Source: Caldilineaceae bacterium (GTDB taxonomy: Bacteria > Chloroflexota > Anaerolineae > Caldilineales > Caldilineaceae). From it: a stretch of 46,860 nt of DNA. The DNA is taken from assembly GCA_022823185.1 (NCBI GenBank), contig JAJDXQ010000003.1:1-46860 (forward strand). The letters run 5' to 3'. Within the stretch, counting starts at the first letter, position 1. Each line of letters starts with the position of its first letter. The position numbers and the translations under genes were made by a program. The notes under the pieces were generated by a model, which had not been told where the DNA came from, did no database searches, and saw nothing but the letters and a program-made list of their open reading frames with translations. This document shows, in pieces, positions 7,244 through 15,998 of this stretch.

Positions 7244-8098
7244 TCAGTCAGAAGGCTTTGCCAGACCCCAGATGCGGGCGGCTGTACCCCCCAGGATTTT
7301 CTCCTTGTCATCCTCGCTGAGGAACGGCAGTCCCTCTCTGATCAGACGCAGTTCTTGAGCAAGCGAAGGCCAGTTGTGTTTGGCGCGGTGGCGGCCGGGG
7401 TATCCCGTGCCCCAGATGATACGCTCGGACCCAAAGGCTGAGAAGATGCGAACGATGGAGGGATGCACGTCGGTGTAGGGGTAGCTCTGACGCGAGTGTC
7501 CGTTGACGTCGGACAGCTTGACGTGGACGTTGTCGTAGCGGGCGAGGTCGACGATGGGCTGGTAGGCGGATTCGGGGGCGTCGACCAGGGGGTAGCCGAG
7601 GTGGTCGAGGATGAGCGTCAGGCGCGGGTAGCGGCGGGCGATGGCATCGATCTGGTCGGCCTCTGCCGCGGTCAGGTGAAACTGGATGACCGCGCCGGCG
7701 GCGGCGATCTCTTCCCACATTGGCCCGTTTTGGGCAGTCAACAGGATTTTCTCTTCGGGATAGTACATGGGATGGAAGCGGAACCCCGCGAGGCCGCGTT
7801 CGTGGACCCAGTAGCGCACTTGCTCGGCGTTATTCGGGTCCTGGGGATCGATGAGACCGTGTCCGATGAAGCGATGGGGGAAGCGGGCGGCGGAGTCGGC
7901 GATGTAGCCGTTGTCCCAGGTGGACCAGCTGGTTTGCACGAGCACCGCCCAATCGACGCCGTGGGCGTTCATTTCGGCCAGCAGCTCGTCGGCGGCGCCG
8001 GGTTCGTCGGGGTAGGTGTTCCAGGTGGGGGCGGTGGGGCCGACGGGATATTTGGGCGGATCGATCTCCCAGACGTGAACGTGGGTGTCTACAAGCAT
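7244..8098 (-). CDS. Amidohydrolase family 2 (TIM-barrel metal-dependent hydrolase, COG3618-like)
   Basis: A 284-residue TIM-barrel hydrolase of the amidohydrolase-related group that acts on lactones or decarboxylates ring acids. It opens with VDTHVHVWE, the metal-binding HxH, and carries IQFHLTA, LILDHLGYP and the late WGTGYPG segment, where the family usually has a catalytic Asp (W-G-[ST]-D); here the position reads Gly-Thr-Gly, so that acid may be replaced or shifted. The frame extends to 8122, but an AAAGG site supports ATG 8098. It is divergent from the thioredoxin-like gene and may belong with the neighbouring amidases in catabolism. Confidence 0.87.
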   Translation of the reverse strand: MLVDTHVHVWEIDPPKYPVGPTAPTWNTYPDEPGAADELLAEMNAHGVDWAVLVQTSWSTWDNGYIADSAARFPHRFIGHGLIDPQDPNNAEQVRYWVHERGLAGFRFHPMYYPEEKILLTAQNGPMWEEIAAAGAVIQFHLTAAEADQIDAIARRYPRLTLILDHLGYPLVDAPESAYQPIVDLARYDNVHVKLSDVNGHSRQSYPYTDVHPSIVRIFSAFGSERIIWGTGYPGRHRAKHNWPSLAQELRLIREGLPFLSEDDKEKILGGTAARIWGLAKPSD

Positions 8099-8399
8099 TT
8101 TGGGGCCTTTCAGGGTTGGCAACAGCGCTTGCGGCTGGCCGGATGTGTTTGGCGGGGCGGCTTCTGCTTTGGCATAATGACAAGTGTTGCCCGCCCATTT
8201 TCTGGAAATTTCTTTTCCCTTGGCGACTGGCAGACACAGGGATCTCGACGGGCTGCCAGGGAAGGCAACCAGTCAGGCGGCAGCGTCGCGCGGCGGGGAT
8301 AATTTTACTCGTGTGGAGAAACATGATCAAGTGCATAGCGCGTTCAGTTTGTTGTAACAGGACGCGGGCCAAGGCGCCGCCGTCCGGGGAGGAAGGTCG
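8099..8399. other. Divergent intergenic region
   Basis: Some 300 bp between the divergent amidohydrolase and the thioredoxin-like lipoprotein gene. No gene of recognisable family is present. A GATAAT box at about 8300 could be a -10 element but has no matching -35 hexamer. GAGGAAGG just before 8400 is the ribosome binding site of the rightward gene. Confidence 0.5.
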
Positions 8400-8942
8400 A
8401 TGACAGCAGTTCACAGACAGTTTGCTCTCGTTGTTCTTGTGTTGGCCCTGGCGCTGTCGGGCTGCAACGCGATAACCGGCGAGGAGGCGCCTGCCGCGGC
8501 GGAAGAGGTCGCGCAGGCAACGGAGGCGCCGGCGGTTGAGGAGGCGACGGCCACGCCGGAGCCGGAACCGACCGCGGTTGCGATCGGGCCGCCGCCGGCC
8601 TTCAGAGAACATCTGGAGGCGACCGACCCGGCGACGGTTGTGCTGGGCGCGGGCACTCCTCAGGTGGTCGAACTCTTCGCTTTCTGGTGACCGGTCTGCG
8701 TCCGCTTTGCGCCTGTGGTTCACAGGCTTGAGATTGATTACTGGGGACAGGTCGAGTTCATCTATCTGGACATTGACGATGCGAACGTGGCGCCCTACAA
8801 GCAGCAGTTTAACTTCCGCTACCAGCCCCACCTGATCCTGCTGGATGGGGAGGGAAACGTCGTGCAGGAGTATGTGGGCGCGCAACCTGAAGCCGACCTG
8901 CGCGCCGCGCTGGACAATTTGATTGCGGTAAGCAGCGAATAG
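8400..8942 (+). CDS. Thioredoxin-like lipoprotein with selenocysteine (UxxC) encoded by an in-frame TGA
   Basis: Read through one TGA (8688-8690), this is a complete 180-residue protein. Residues 1-22 form a lipoprotein signal ending LALSGC, so C22 should be lipidated and the protein held outside the membrane. A Glu/Ala/Pro-rich linker (25-65) leads to a thioredoxin fold: VVELFAFW then TGA97-P98-V99-C100, then VRFAPVVHRLE, the strand VEFIYLDIDD, the cis-proline P143 in YQPHLILLD, and the final helix. The TGA occupies exactly the first, nucleophilic Cys of WCxxC. A perfect hairpin at 8711-8727 fits a bacterial SECIS. GAGGAAGG precedes the ATG. TGA serves as an ordinary stop elsewhere here (PhyH, epimerase), so global reassignment is unlikely. 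A recent nonsense mutation is the alternative. Likely role: disulfide or peroxide redox chemistry. Confidence 0.85.
8711..8727 (+). promoter_or_regulatory. SECIS-like hairpin downstream of the in-frame TGA
   Basis: GCCTGTG (8711-8717) pairs perfectly with CACAGGC (8721-8727) around the loop GTT; opening the top pair gives a GGUU-bearing loop. The stem begins 20 nt after the TGA and the loop lies about 27 nt after it, within the spacing known for bacterial SECIS elements, which need a G early in the loop for SelB binding. CCGGT (8691-8695) and ACTGG (8740-8744) could add a lower stem. Confidence 0.75.
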
Positions 8943-9037
8943 CAGGCAAACGCGATGGCTCGTGGATAGCGGGGCGTTGACCGCGCCTGCGCAGGAGGCG
9001 GTCGCGGTTTGGGCTGCGGAAAGACGACCATGAAGTT

Positions 9038-10570
9038 ATGACAAAAGAACTTGGCGAAGTGACGATCGTCCAACTGCAGGAGGATATGGCCGCGGGCGTG
9101 CGCACGGCCGTCAGCATTACCGAGGGCTATCTGGCGGCGATTGCTGCGCTGGACGACATTCTGCGCTCGGTGATCGAGACCAACCCGGACGCGGAGGCGA
9201 TCGCGGCGCGGCTGGACTCTGAACGCGCGGCGGGCCGTGTGCGCGGGCCGCTGCACGGCATTCCCATCTTGTTGAAGGACAATATCGATACGGCCGACCG
9301 CATGCAAACGACAGCGGGCTCGCTGGCTCTGCTGGGGTCGCGGCCGGCGCGGGACGCGACGGTAGCGGCCGCGCTGCGGGAAGCGGGCGCGGTGATTCTC
9401 GGCAAGGCCAACCTGAGCGAATGGGCCAATTTCCGCTCGACCAAATCGACGAGCGGTTGGAGCGGGCGCGGGGGCCAGTGCCTGAACCCCTTTGATCCGG
9501 ACCGCAACCCGGGGGGCTCCAGCTCCGGTTCGGGCGCGGCGGTGAGCGCGAATCTGGCGGCGGCGGCGCTGGGCACGGAGACGGACGGCTCGATCGTGAA
9601 CCCGTCGGGCGCGTGCGGCATCGTGGGCATCAAGCCGACAGTGGGTTTAAGCAGCCGGGCAGGCGTGATTCCGATTTCGCATACGCAGGATACTGTGGGG
9701 CCGATGGCGCGCACAGTCGCTGACGCGGCGGCTGTATTGGGCGCGCTCACCATGGCAGACGGGTGCGATGCGGCGACGGGGGCCAAAGGCAGGAAGGTAT
9801 ACGGCGATTACCGGAATTTCCTGGATGTTGACGGCTTGCGGGGCGCGCGCATTGGGGTGGCCCGCAAGGTGGTGAGCGGCTATCACGGCCCCACAGACAA
9901 GGTTTTCGAGGAGGCGATCCGGGCGATCCGCGACGCGGGCGCCGAGGTGATCGATCCGGCCGACATTCCGACGGTTGAGGACGAAGGAATGGGCGCAAGC
10001 GAAATGGTTGTCATGGAGACGGAGTTCAAGCATGGCGTTGCAGCGTATCTGGCGACGCGAATCGCGGCGGATGGGGAGATACCCCAGCCGCGAACGCTGG
10101 CTGATCTGATCCGTTTCAATAAGGAGAACGCGGAGCGAGAGCTGGCCCTTTTCGGCCAGGAGCGTTTTGAACGCTCGCAGGCGCGGGGTCCTCTCGACGG
10201 TGAGGAATATGTGGAGGCGCTGGCTACGGGCAGGCGGCTGGCGGGCGCGGAAGGGCTGGACGCAGTGCTGGACGAGCATGAATTGGACGCGCTGATTGCG
10301 CCGACGGGCGGGCCGGCGTGGCCGCTCGACCCGGAAGCGGGGGATGCCGTCCATGGCGGGAGTTCGCGCTGCGCGGCGGTGGCTGGCTATCCGCTGGTGA
10401 CGGTTCCAGCCGGCTTTGTGCCGCAGGGTACCGAGCGCGGCGCGGGGAAGGATCTGCCGATTGGGCTTACCTTTATGGGGCGCGCGTGGAGCGAGCCGGT
10501 GCTGATCCGCCTTGCCTATGCTTTTGAACAGGTTACGCAGGCGCGGCGTCCGCCGGAATTGGCAGGATAG
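9038..10570 (+). CDS. Amidase-signature family hydrolase (peptide-amidase-like)
   Basis: A 510-residue amidase with the full Ser-cisSer-Lys triad: K80 in PILLKDNIDT, S161 in PGGSSSGSG and S185 in ETDGSIVNPS. The SIVNPSG wording and the MQTTAGSLAL segment are typical of the branch containing peptide amidases and many uncharacterised hydrolases, distinct from the 5131 amidase, which has GGSLRNPG. It follows the thioredoxin-like gene on the same strand with about 95 bp between them. A copy of the dispersed repeat (GCAGTGGTCAGTGGATAGTGG) begins 7 bp after its stop. Substrate not predictable. Confidence 0.92.
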   Translation: MTKELGEVTIVQLQEDMAAGVRTAVSITEGYLAAIAALDDILRSVIETNPDAEAIAARLDSERAAGRVRGPLHGIPILLKDNIDTADRMQTTAGSLALLGSRPARDATVAAALREAGAVILGKANLSEWANFRSTKSTSGWSGRGGQCLNPFDPDRNPGGSSSGSGAAVSANLAAAALGTETDGSIVNPSGACGIVGIKPTVGLSSRAGVIPISHTQDTVGPMARTVADAAAVLGALTMADGCDAATGAKGRKVYGDYRNFLDVDGLRGARIGVARKVVSGYHGPTDKVFEEAIRAIRDAGAEVIDPADIPTVEDEGMGASEMVVMETEFKHGVAAYLATRIAADGEIPQPRTLADLIRFNKENAERELALFGQERFERSQARGPLDGEEYVEALATGRRLAGAEGLDAVLDEHELDALIAPTGGPAWPLDPEAGDAVHGGSSRCAAVAGYPLVTVPAGFVPQGTERGAGKDLPIGLTFMGRAWSEPVLIRLAYAFEQVTQARRPPELAG

Positions 10571-10637
10571 AACTGCAGTGGTCAGTGGATAGTGGATCTT
10601 GTGGTGTAGATGGTTTTTGGGGGGATGGAGTAAGAGG

Positions 10638-11120
10638 ATGACTTTGCAGAATGACCTGAAGTCGGAACTCGTCAGCCATTTGGTTGTGAGCGGCTTTTCG
10701 CAGGTGGCCGCGGGGACGCCGGTCCGGAATACGCTGGCACGGATGCGTGCTGACCGGCAGGTGGTCTGCCTGGTGGTTGACGGGGATATGTCGGCGGCGG
10801 TGCGGCTGGTCGGCATCTTTACGGAGCGGGATGTGATGCGCAAGGTCATCGACGTTCCGGGGATGCTGGACAGGCCGGTGGAAGAGGTGATGACGCCGGA
10901 CCCGATAACGATTGGCCCGGACGCGTCGGCGGCGGATGCTTTGCGGTTGATGGACGAGAACCATGTTCGCAATCTGCCGGTCGTGGATCGAAGCGGCAGG
11001 CTGCTGGGGATCATGGCGCACCAGGCGATCATCCAGTTTCTTGCAGACCGCTATCCGGTCGAGGTATTGAATCGCCCGATCGATCCGGAACAGTTTCCGC
11101 GCAAGGCCGAGGGAGGATAG
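10638..11120 (+). CDS. Stand-alone tandem CBS-domain protein
   Basis: A 160-residue protein made almost entirely of two CBS motifs: residues about 17-75 (VRNTLARMRADRQ, LVGIFTERDVMRKV) and about 85-145 (VEEVMTPDPITIGPD, NLPVVDRSGRLLGIM). Such Bateman modules bind adenine nucleotides and report energy state. An upstream GTG (10599) is open, but AAGAGG ahead of ATG 10638 decides the start. The gene lies 257 bp before the 2-oxoacid oxidoreductase operon, whose beta subunit carries a closely similar CBS pair, so it may sense or regulate the same enzyme. A purine-rich GAGGAGTGAGGAGTGAG tract follows the stop. Confidence 0.9.
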   Translation: MTLQNDLKSELVSHLVVSGFSQVAAGTPVRNTLARMRADRQVVCLVVDGDMSAAVRLVGIFTERDVMRKVIDVPGMLDRPVEEVMTPDPITIGPDASAADALRLMDENHVRNLPVVDRSGRLLGIMAHQAIIQFLADRYPVEVLNRPIDPEQFPRKAEGG

Positions 11121-11377
11121 GGAAGGGCGAGGAGAGAGTAGAGAGGAGTGAGGAGTGAGTGAAACCTCTTCGCTTAGCTTGTTTTTTCGCGAGATGACTG
11201 TGGTTGGGTGGTTACGAGAACACACTTAGGCTTTTGCGCAACTCATGGTCGATAAACTCGGGAACCATGCCAGGCGCCCTATTTGTTGGGCCTGTGGGGG
11301 CCTGATTCGTGTCGGGTTTTGGGATTATCTGAGGGTGGCGATAGCCCTTTTTGAATGGAGGTCAGCGGAGAACGCAG

Positions 11378-13255
11378 ATGACAGATAGTTTGCGCGAAGA
11401 GACATATGTAGTGGAGGAGCTGGAGTCGGTTGCGATCCGTTTTGCCGGGGACTCGGGCGATGGGATGCAGTTGACGGGGACCCAGTTCACGAATACGTCG
11501 GCGGTGTTCGGCAATGACATCAGTACGATGCCGGACTTTCCTGCCGAGATCCGGGCGCCTGCCGGAACGCTGGCCGGAGTGAGCGGATTTCAGGTGCATT
11601 TTTCGAGCCAGAATGTGCTGACGCCGGGGGATGCGCCGCAGGTGCTGGTGGCGATGAACCCGGCGGCGTTGAAGGCCAGTCTGCCGGAGCTGCAGCGGGC
11701 GGGAACGATCATCGTGAATACGGATTCGTTTACGCGGCAGAACCTGGCGAAGGCGGGCTACGCCGCGAACCCGCTGGAGGATGAATCGCTGGAAGGGTAC
11801 CAGGTGCTGGCGATTCCGATGACATCGTTGAACCGGGAGGCGCTGGCCGATTTTGACGAGCTGAGCAACAAGGAGCGGGACCGCTGTCAGAACTTTTTTG
11901 CCCTGGGCATGGTTTTCTGGATGTTCGACCGCTCGATGGATACGACGCGGGAGTGGCTGTTCAAGAAGTTTGCGCGCAAGCCGGTGATCGCCGAGGCCAA
12001 TCTGAAGGCGATGGAGACGGGCTACTTTCTGGGCGAGACGACGGAGACTTTTCAGCAGCGGTTTATGGTGCAGCCCGCGGCGCTGCCGCCCGGCACGTAC
12101 CGCAAGGTAACCGGCAACGAGGCGCTGTCGATGGGGCTGGTGACGGCGGCGCAGAAGATGGGCAAGCCGCTGTTCTACGGCTCCTATCCGATCACCCCGG
12201 CGAGTGACATTCTGCACGCTCTGTCCCCCTTGCGCCACTTTGATGTGCGCACGTTTCAGGCGGAGGACGAGATTGCGGCGATCTGCGCGGTGATCGGCGC
12301 GGCGTTCGGGGGCGCGCTGGCGGTGACGGGGACAAGCGGGCCGGGCATTGCATTGAAGAGCGAGGCGATCAACCTGGCGCTGATGCTGGAACTGCCGCTG
12401 ATCGTCGTGAATGTGCAGCGGGGGGGACCGAGCACCGGTCTGCCGACGAAGACGGAGCAGGCGGATCTGCTGCAGGCGATGTTCGGGAGAAACGGCGAGA
12501 GCCCGATCCCGATCGTGGCGCCGGCGACGCCGTCGGACTGTTTCGAGATGGCGTTGGAGGCGGCGCGGCTGGCGGTGCGGGCGATGACGCCGGTCTTTAT
12601 GCTGTCGGAAGGATTTCTGGCAAACAGCGCGGAACCGTGGCAGGCGCCCAAGGCGGAGGAGATTCCCGCGATCGAGGTGAAGCACCCGCAGGGGCACAGG
12701 AACGGGAACGGACACGGACCGTTTCTGCCCTACGTGCGGGACCCGGAGACGCTGGCGCGGCCATGGGCGCTGCCGGGCACGCCGGGCCTGGAACACCGGC
12801 TGGGCGGGCTGAGCAAGGCGCCGGTTACAGGCAACGTTTCGTATGACCCCGAACACAACGAGCAGATGATCCGCGACCGGGCGGAGAAGGTGGCGCGGCT
12901 GGCGGATGTCATCCCGGAGCAGGAGGTGTTCGGCGCGGAGGAGGCCGAGCTGCTGATGGTCAGCTGGGGAGGCACGTTCGGGGTGGTGCGCTCGGCGGTG
13001 GCCGCGGCGCAGCGGGCCGGCAAGTCGGTGGCGCATGCCCACGTGCGTTACCTGAACCCGTTTCCGCGCAATTTGGCGGCAGTGTTGAAGCGGCACCGCA
13101 AGGTGGTTGCGCCGGAGTTGAACAACGGTCAGCTGGCGCTGCTGTTGCGGGGCAAACTGGGTGTTGATGTGGAGACGTACGCGAACCTTTCGGCGCGCCC
13201 GCTCAAGATCGCTGAGGTGCGGGACTTGATTGACTCAGTTTTGGGGAGAGCATAG
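11378..13255 (+). CDS. korA: 2-oxoacid:ferredoxin oxidoreductase, fused gamma-alpha subunit
   Basis: A 625-residue subunit of a 2-oxoacid:acceptor oxidoreductase. Residues about 10-205 are the gamma domain ([15 protein letters not shown], with [16 protein letters not shown]); the rest is the alpha (pyrimidine-binding) domain with [28 protein letters not shown] and [19 protein letters not shown]. With the beta subunit it oxidises a 2-oxoacid and CoA to acyl-CoA and CO2, reducing ferredoxin. The two-gene fused layout favours 2-oxoglutarate or a broad 2-oxoacid rather than pyruvate, but this is not proven. The start at 11378 follows GCGGAG; an upstream in-frame start at 11351 lacks support. The stop abuts the ATG of the beta gene. 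Confidence 0.93.
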   Translation: MTDSLREETYVVEELESVAIRFAGDSGDGMQLTGTQFTNTSAVFGNDISTMPDFPAEIRAPAGTLAGVSGFQVHFSSQNVLTPGDAPQVLVAMNPAALKASLPELQRAGTIIVNTDSFTRQNLAKAGYAANPLEDESLEGYQVLAIPMTSLNREALADFDELSNKERDRCQNFFALGMVFWMFDRSMDTTREWLFKKFARKPVIAEANLKAMETGYFLGETTETFQQRFMVQPAALPPGTYRKVTGNEALSMGLVTAAQKMGKPLFYGSYPITPASDILHALSPLRHFDVRTFQAEDEIAAICAVIGAAFGGALAVTGTSGPGIALKSEAINLALMLELPLIVVNVQRGGPSTGLPTKTEQADLLQAMFGRNGESPIPIVAPATPSDCFEMALEAARLAVRAMTPVFMLSEGFLANSAEPWQAPKAEEIPAIEVKHPQGHRNGNGHGPFLPYVRDPETLARPWALPGTPGLEHRLGGLSKAPVTGNVSYDPEHNEQMIRDRAEKVARLADVIPEQEVFGAEEAELLMVSWGGTFGVVRSAVAAAQRAGKSVAHAHVRYLNPFPRNLAAVLKRHRKVVAPELNNGQLALLLRGKLGVDVETYANLSARPLKIAEVRDLIDSVLGRA

Positions 13256-14809
13256 ATGAGCACAGCAGCGACAGAGGAAATCACGCTGACGCGTAAGGAT
13301 TTCATATCGGATCAGACGGTGCGTTGGTGCCCCGGCTGCGGCGACTACTCGATCCTGGCGCAGATGCAACGCATCCTGCCGGAGACAGGGGTGGCGAAGG
13401 AGAAGACGGTCTTTATTTCGGGCATCGGCTGCTCGAGCCGCTTCCCCTACTACATGAACACGTATGGGATCCACAGCATTCACGGGCGGGCGCCGGCGCT
13501 GGCGACCGGCCTGGCGATTGCCAACCCCGAGTTGAGTATCTGGGTGATCACCGGGGACGGGGACGGCCTTTCGATTGGCGGCAACCATCTGCTTCATGCG
13601 ATCCGGCGCAATGTGAATCTGAACATCGTTCTCTTCAACAACAGGATATACGGACTGACGAAAGGTCAGTATTCGCCCACATCGCGGCCGGGAACGGTGA
13701 CAAAATCGTCGCCGATGGGCTCGGTGGAGCAGCCGCTGAACCCGATTGCGGTTGCGCTGGCCGCGGAGGCGACCTTTGTGGCGCGCTCGATCGATTCGCA
13801 TCCTCAACACCTGGCCGCGATCCTGGAACGGACCGCCGAACACCAAGGGGCCTCCTTCCTGGAGATCTATCAGAACTGCGTGATCTTCAACCCGAACGAG
13901 TGGACGGAGCTGAGCGACCGCAGGAATCGCGACGACTCGATCCTCTACCTCGAGCACGGCAAGCATATGATCTTCGGGAAGAACCGGGACAAGGGGATCC
14001 GGTTGAATGGCTTTACGCCGGAGGTCGTATCGCTGGACGAGGTGGATCTGGATGAGATCCTGGTTCACGATGCGACGTCGAGGCCGCTGGCGTCGATTCT
14101 GGGCAGCATGGAGTTTCCCGACTATCCGGCGGCGATGGGTGTGATCCGCGACGTGCGCAAGCCGGATTACGGGGGCGAGATGATGGCGCAGGTGGAGACG
14201 GCGCAGGCGCAGCGGGGCGCGGGCGACCTGAACCAGCTCTACCTGGCGGCGGACCTGTGGACGGTGGAGGAGAGAGAGGAGGCCGAGGAGAGGGAGATCA
14301 CGCCGGTTGCCTCCGATCTCGACGAGATGCCGATCACGGGACTGGACGAAGAGTATATCGACGAGATGGAGAAGCCGGCAGAGGTCCTGTCAGAGTTTCA
14401 GGACCTGTTGGTGACGAGTACGCTGGCGGAGCTGGAACCGAAAGTGCCGATCACCATGGGCAAACGAAGCTCGCTGGCGCGGACGATCCGGCAGATGAAC
14501 CGGCACAATATCGGCTGTGTGGTGGTAACGGATGAAGAGGACCGGCTGGTGGGCATCTTCACGGAATGGGATGTACTCAACCGGGTTGCGGGGCTTGTCG
14601 ATGACCTGGCGCAGCAGACGATCACGGACTACATGACGCCTGACCCGCTGACATTGAAGTCGGACCTGCCGATCGCGCAGGCGCTGAACCTGATGTCGAT
14701 CCACGGCTTCCGTCACCTGCCACTGGTGGATGACAGCGGCCATCCGACCGGGATCGTTTCTTTCCGCGATGTAGTCGGGTATTTGAATGAGGCGTTGGAA
14801 GAAGAATAG
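13256..14809 (+). CDS. korB: 2-oxoacid:ferredoxin oxidoreductase beta subunit fused to two CBS domains
   Basis: A 517-residue protein. Residues 1-290 form the thiamine-diphosphate beta subunit: WCPGCGDYS with C25 and C28, GIGCSSRFPYY, and the TPP motif ITGDGDGLSIGGNH through FNNRIYGLTKGQYSPTS. Ordinary family members end near 290-340 residues. Here an acidic linker (about 330-385, rich in EER/EEA) leads to two CBS motifs at about 390-515 (VGIFTEWDVLNRV and HLPLVDDSGHPTGIVSFRDVV). The extra module suggests direct control of flux by adenine nucleotides. It begins at the base after the alpha-subunit stop. A GGGGCCAGGGGCCAGGGG tract follows its stop. Confidence 0.93.
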   Translation: MSTAATEEITLTRKDFISDQTVRWCPGCGDYSILAQMQRILPETGVAKEKTVFISGIGCSSRFPYYMNTYGIHSIHGRAPALATGLAIANPELSIWVITGDGDGLSIGGNHLLHAIRRNVNLNIVLFNNRIYGLTKGQYSPTSRPGTVTKSSPMGSVEQPLNPIAVALAAEATFVARSIDSHPQHLAAILERTAEHQGASFLEIYQNCVIFNPNEWTELSDRRNRDDSILYLEHGKHMIFGKNRDKGIRLNGFTPEVVSLDEVDLDEILVHDATSRPLASILGSMEFPDYPAAMGVIRDVRKPDYGGEMMAQVETAQAQRGAGDLNQLYLAADLWTVEEREEAEEREITPVASDLDEMPITGLDEEYIDEMEKPAEVLSEFQDLLVTSTLAELEPKVPITMGKRSSLARTIRQMNRHNIGCVVVTDEEDRLVGIFTEWDVLNRVAGLVDDLAQQTITDYMTPDPLTLKSDLPIAQALNLMSIHGFRHLPLVDDSGHPTGIVSFRDVVGYLNEALEEE

Positions 14810-14816
14810 GGTTCAG

Positions 14817-14850
14817 GGGTTAGGGGCCAGGGGCCAGGGGCAAGGGGCGG
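14817..14850. repeat. G-rich direct repeat after korB
   Basis: Right after the korB stop the plus strand reads as imperfect 7-bp units of the type GGGGYYA (GGGGTTA, GGGGCCA, GGGGCCA, GGGGCAA). Four closely spaced runs of four G could fold as a G-quadruplex in DNA or mRNA. No T-tract follows. Confidence 0.5.
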
Positions 14851-14978
14851 CAAGGAGAGGGCGATGGATGAGCTTGCCGCGACAAGTGTGTGAGGTTTTG
14901 GAGAGTACTGGGACTGGTTAGATTGATTGAACGCGTTCGCCACCAGCCAGTGTCACTGGCAACCAGAGAGGGGGCTGT

Positions 14979-15998
14979 ATGAAGATTCTTGTCGCCGGCG
15001 CGGCCGGTCAGGTGGGCTGCCGGTTGGTGCGGCAGCTGCTGGAGCGCAATCACGAGGTGCGGGGAACGGTCCTTCCTGAGGACCCGGCGCTGGAGCGGCT
15101 GGACGGGCTGGATATTGAGCTGGCGGCGGGCGATCTGACGGACGAGGCCTTTGTGAATGGCGCGGTGGCCGGGGTGGACGCGGTGATCCATACCGCCAAC
15201 ATTGTGGGGCCCCAGTTTGACAACAATTTGCAGATCGACCGGCTGATGGCGCGTGTGTGCGGCGCCCATGCGGACCGGCTGGAGCGGATGGTGTACACGA
15301 GCTCGTCGGGCGTTTTTCCGAACAACGGCGAGACGATCGCGTGCGCGTACCATCCGGTGGACGAGCGGCATCCGAAGCGGCCCATGGGCGAGTATTCGCT
15401 GGGCAAGCTGATCGGCGAGGAGTTCACGAAGATGGCGGCGCGGGAGACGGGGTTGCGCTACTCGATCGTGCGGCCCAGCCATGTGCAGTCGGGCGACGCG
15501 ATCCTGAGCCGGTTCACGGCGGGCGCGGTGGCCGGGCTACTGGAGCGGGGGCAGAACACGCCGCTGGGCGAACTTTACATGGCGGACGGCACGGAGCTGT
15601 GGCACGATGTGCTGGCGCGGGCGGAGGACGAGAACCAGCCGTGCAGCGTGCGCGATCTGGATGGCCGCCCGTGGGTCTATCAGCCGAATGACGCGCGCGA
15701 TATCGCGCATCTGCTTGTGTGCGCGGTGGAGGAGCCGGGCGCGGTTGACGACTCGTTCAACTGCGGGGCGCCGGCGCCGTTCAGCTTCCCGGAGGCGGCG
15801 GCGATCCTGGCGGAGAAGAGCGGCGTTGCGCCGCTGGAGGTGCGTGTTCCGGTGCGGTACCAGTACGACCATGACAACACGAAGGCACGCAGCCTGATCA
15901 ATTTTCGGCCGCGCGGCGACCTGCGCACAATGATCGAGACGGCGCTGCTGGTGCGGGATGAAGGTTTCATTGACTACGACTGGGAAGGAGTTTCCTGA
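14979..15998 (+). CDS. NAD-dependent epimerase/dehydratase (extended SDR)
   Basis: A 339-residue extended short-chain dehydrogenase/reductase. The N-terminal Rossmann motif is GAAGQVG (residues 7-13), the following acid/amide region contains AAGDLTD, and catalysis uses S108-S110 with Y139-xxx-K143 (YSLGK). The C-terminal half carries the variable sugar-binding part. Members modify nucleotide sugars, sugar acids or steroid-like compounds; the substrate here is unclear. It overlaps the next gene (TGATG at 15996-16000) and the downstream oxidoreductase and cupin suggest a small sugar or polyol degradation cassette. Confidence 0.9.
   Translation: MKILVAGAAGQVGCRLVRQLLERNHEVRGTVLPEDPALERLDGLDIELAAGDLTDEAFVNGAVAGVDAVIHTANIVGPQFDNNLQIDRLMARVCGAHADRLERMVYTSSSGVFPNNGETIACAYHPVDERHPKRPMGEYSLGKLIGEEFTKMAARETGLRYSIVRPSHVQSGDAILSRFTAGAVAGLLERGQNTPLGELYMADGTELWHDVLARAEDENQPCSVRDLDGRPWVYQPNDARDIAHLLVCAVEEPGAVDDSFNCGAPAPFSFPEAAAILAEKSGVAPLEVRVPVRYQYDHDNTKARSLINFRPRGDLRTMIETALLVRDEGFIDYDWEGVS

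Noticed and set aside
8688..8690. TGA in the thioredoxin gene as an ordinary nonsense mutation or as Trp reassignment
   Set aside because: The replaced residue is the catalytic Cys, a SECIS-like hairpin follows, the downstream frame is intact and TGA ends other genes here. A nonsense mutation cannot be excluded without relatives, but it is the weaker reading.
11279..13096. A 605-codon minus-strand open frame rich in Arg and His
   Set aside because: It lies antisense to the korA gene, whose motifs are unmistakable, and its composition is typical of an antisense shadow.
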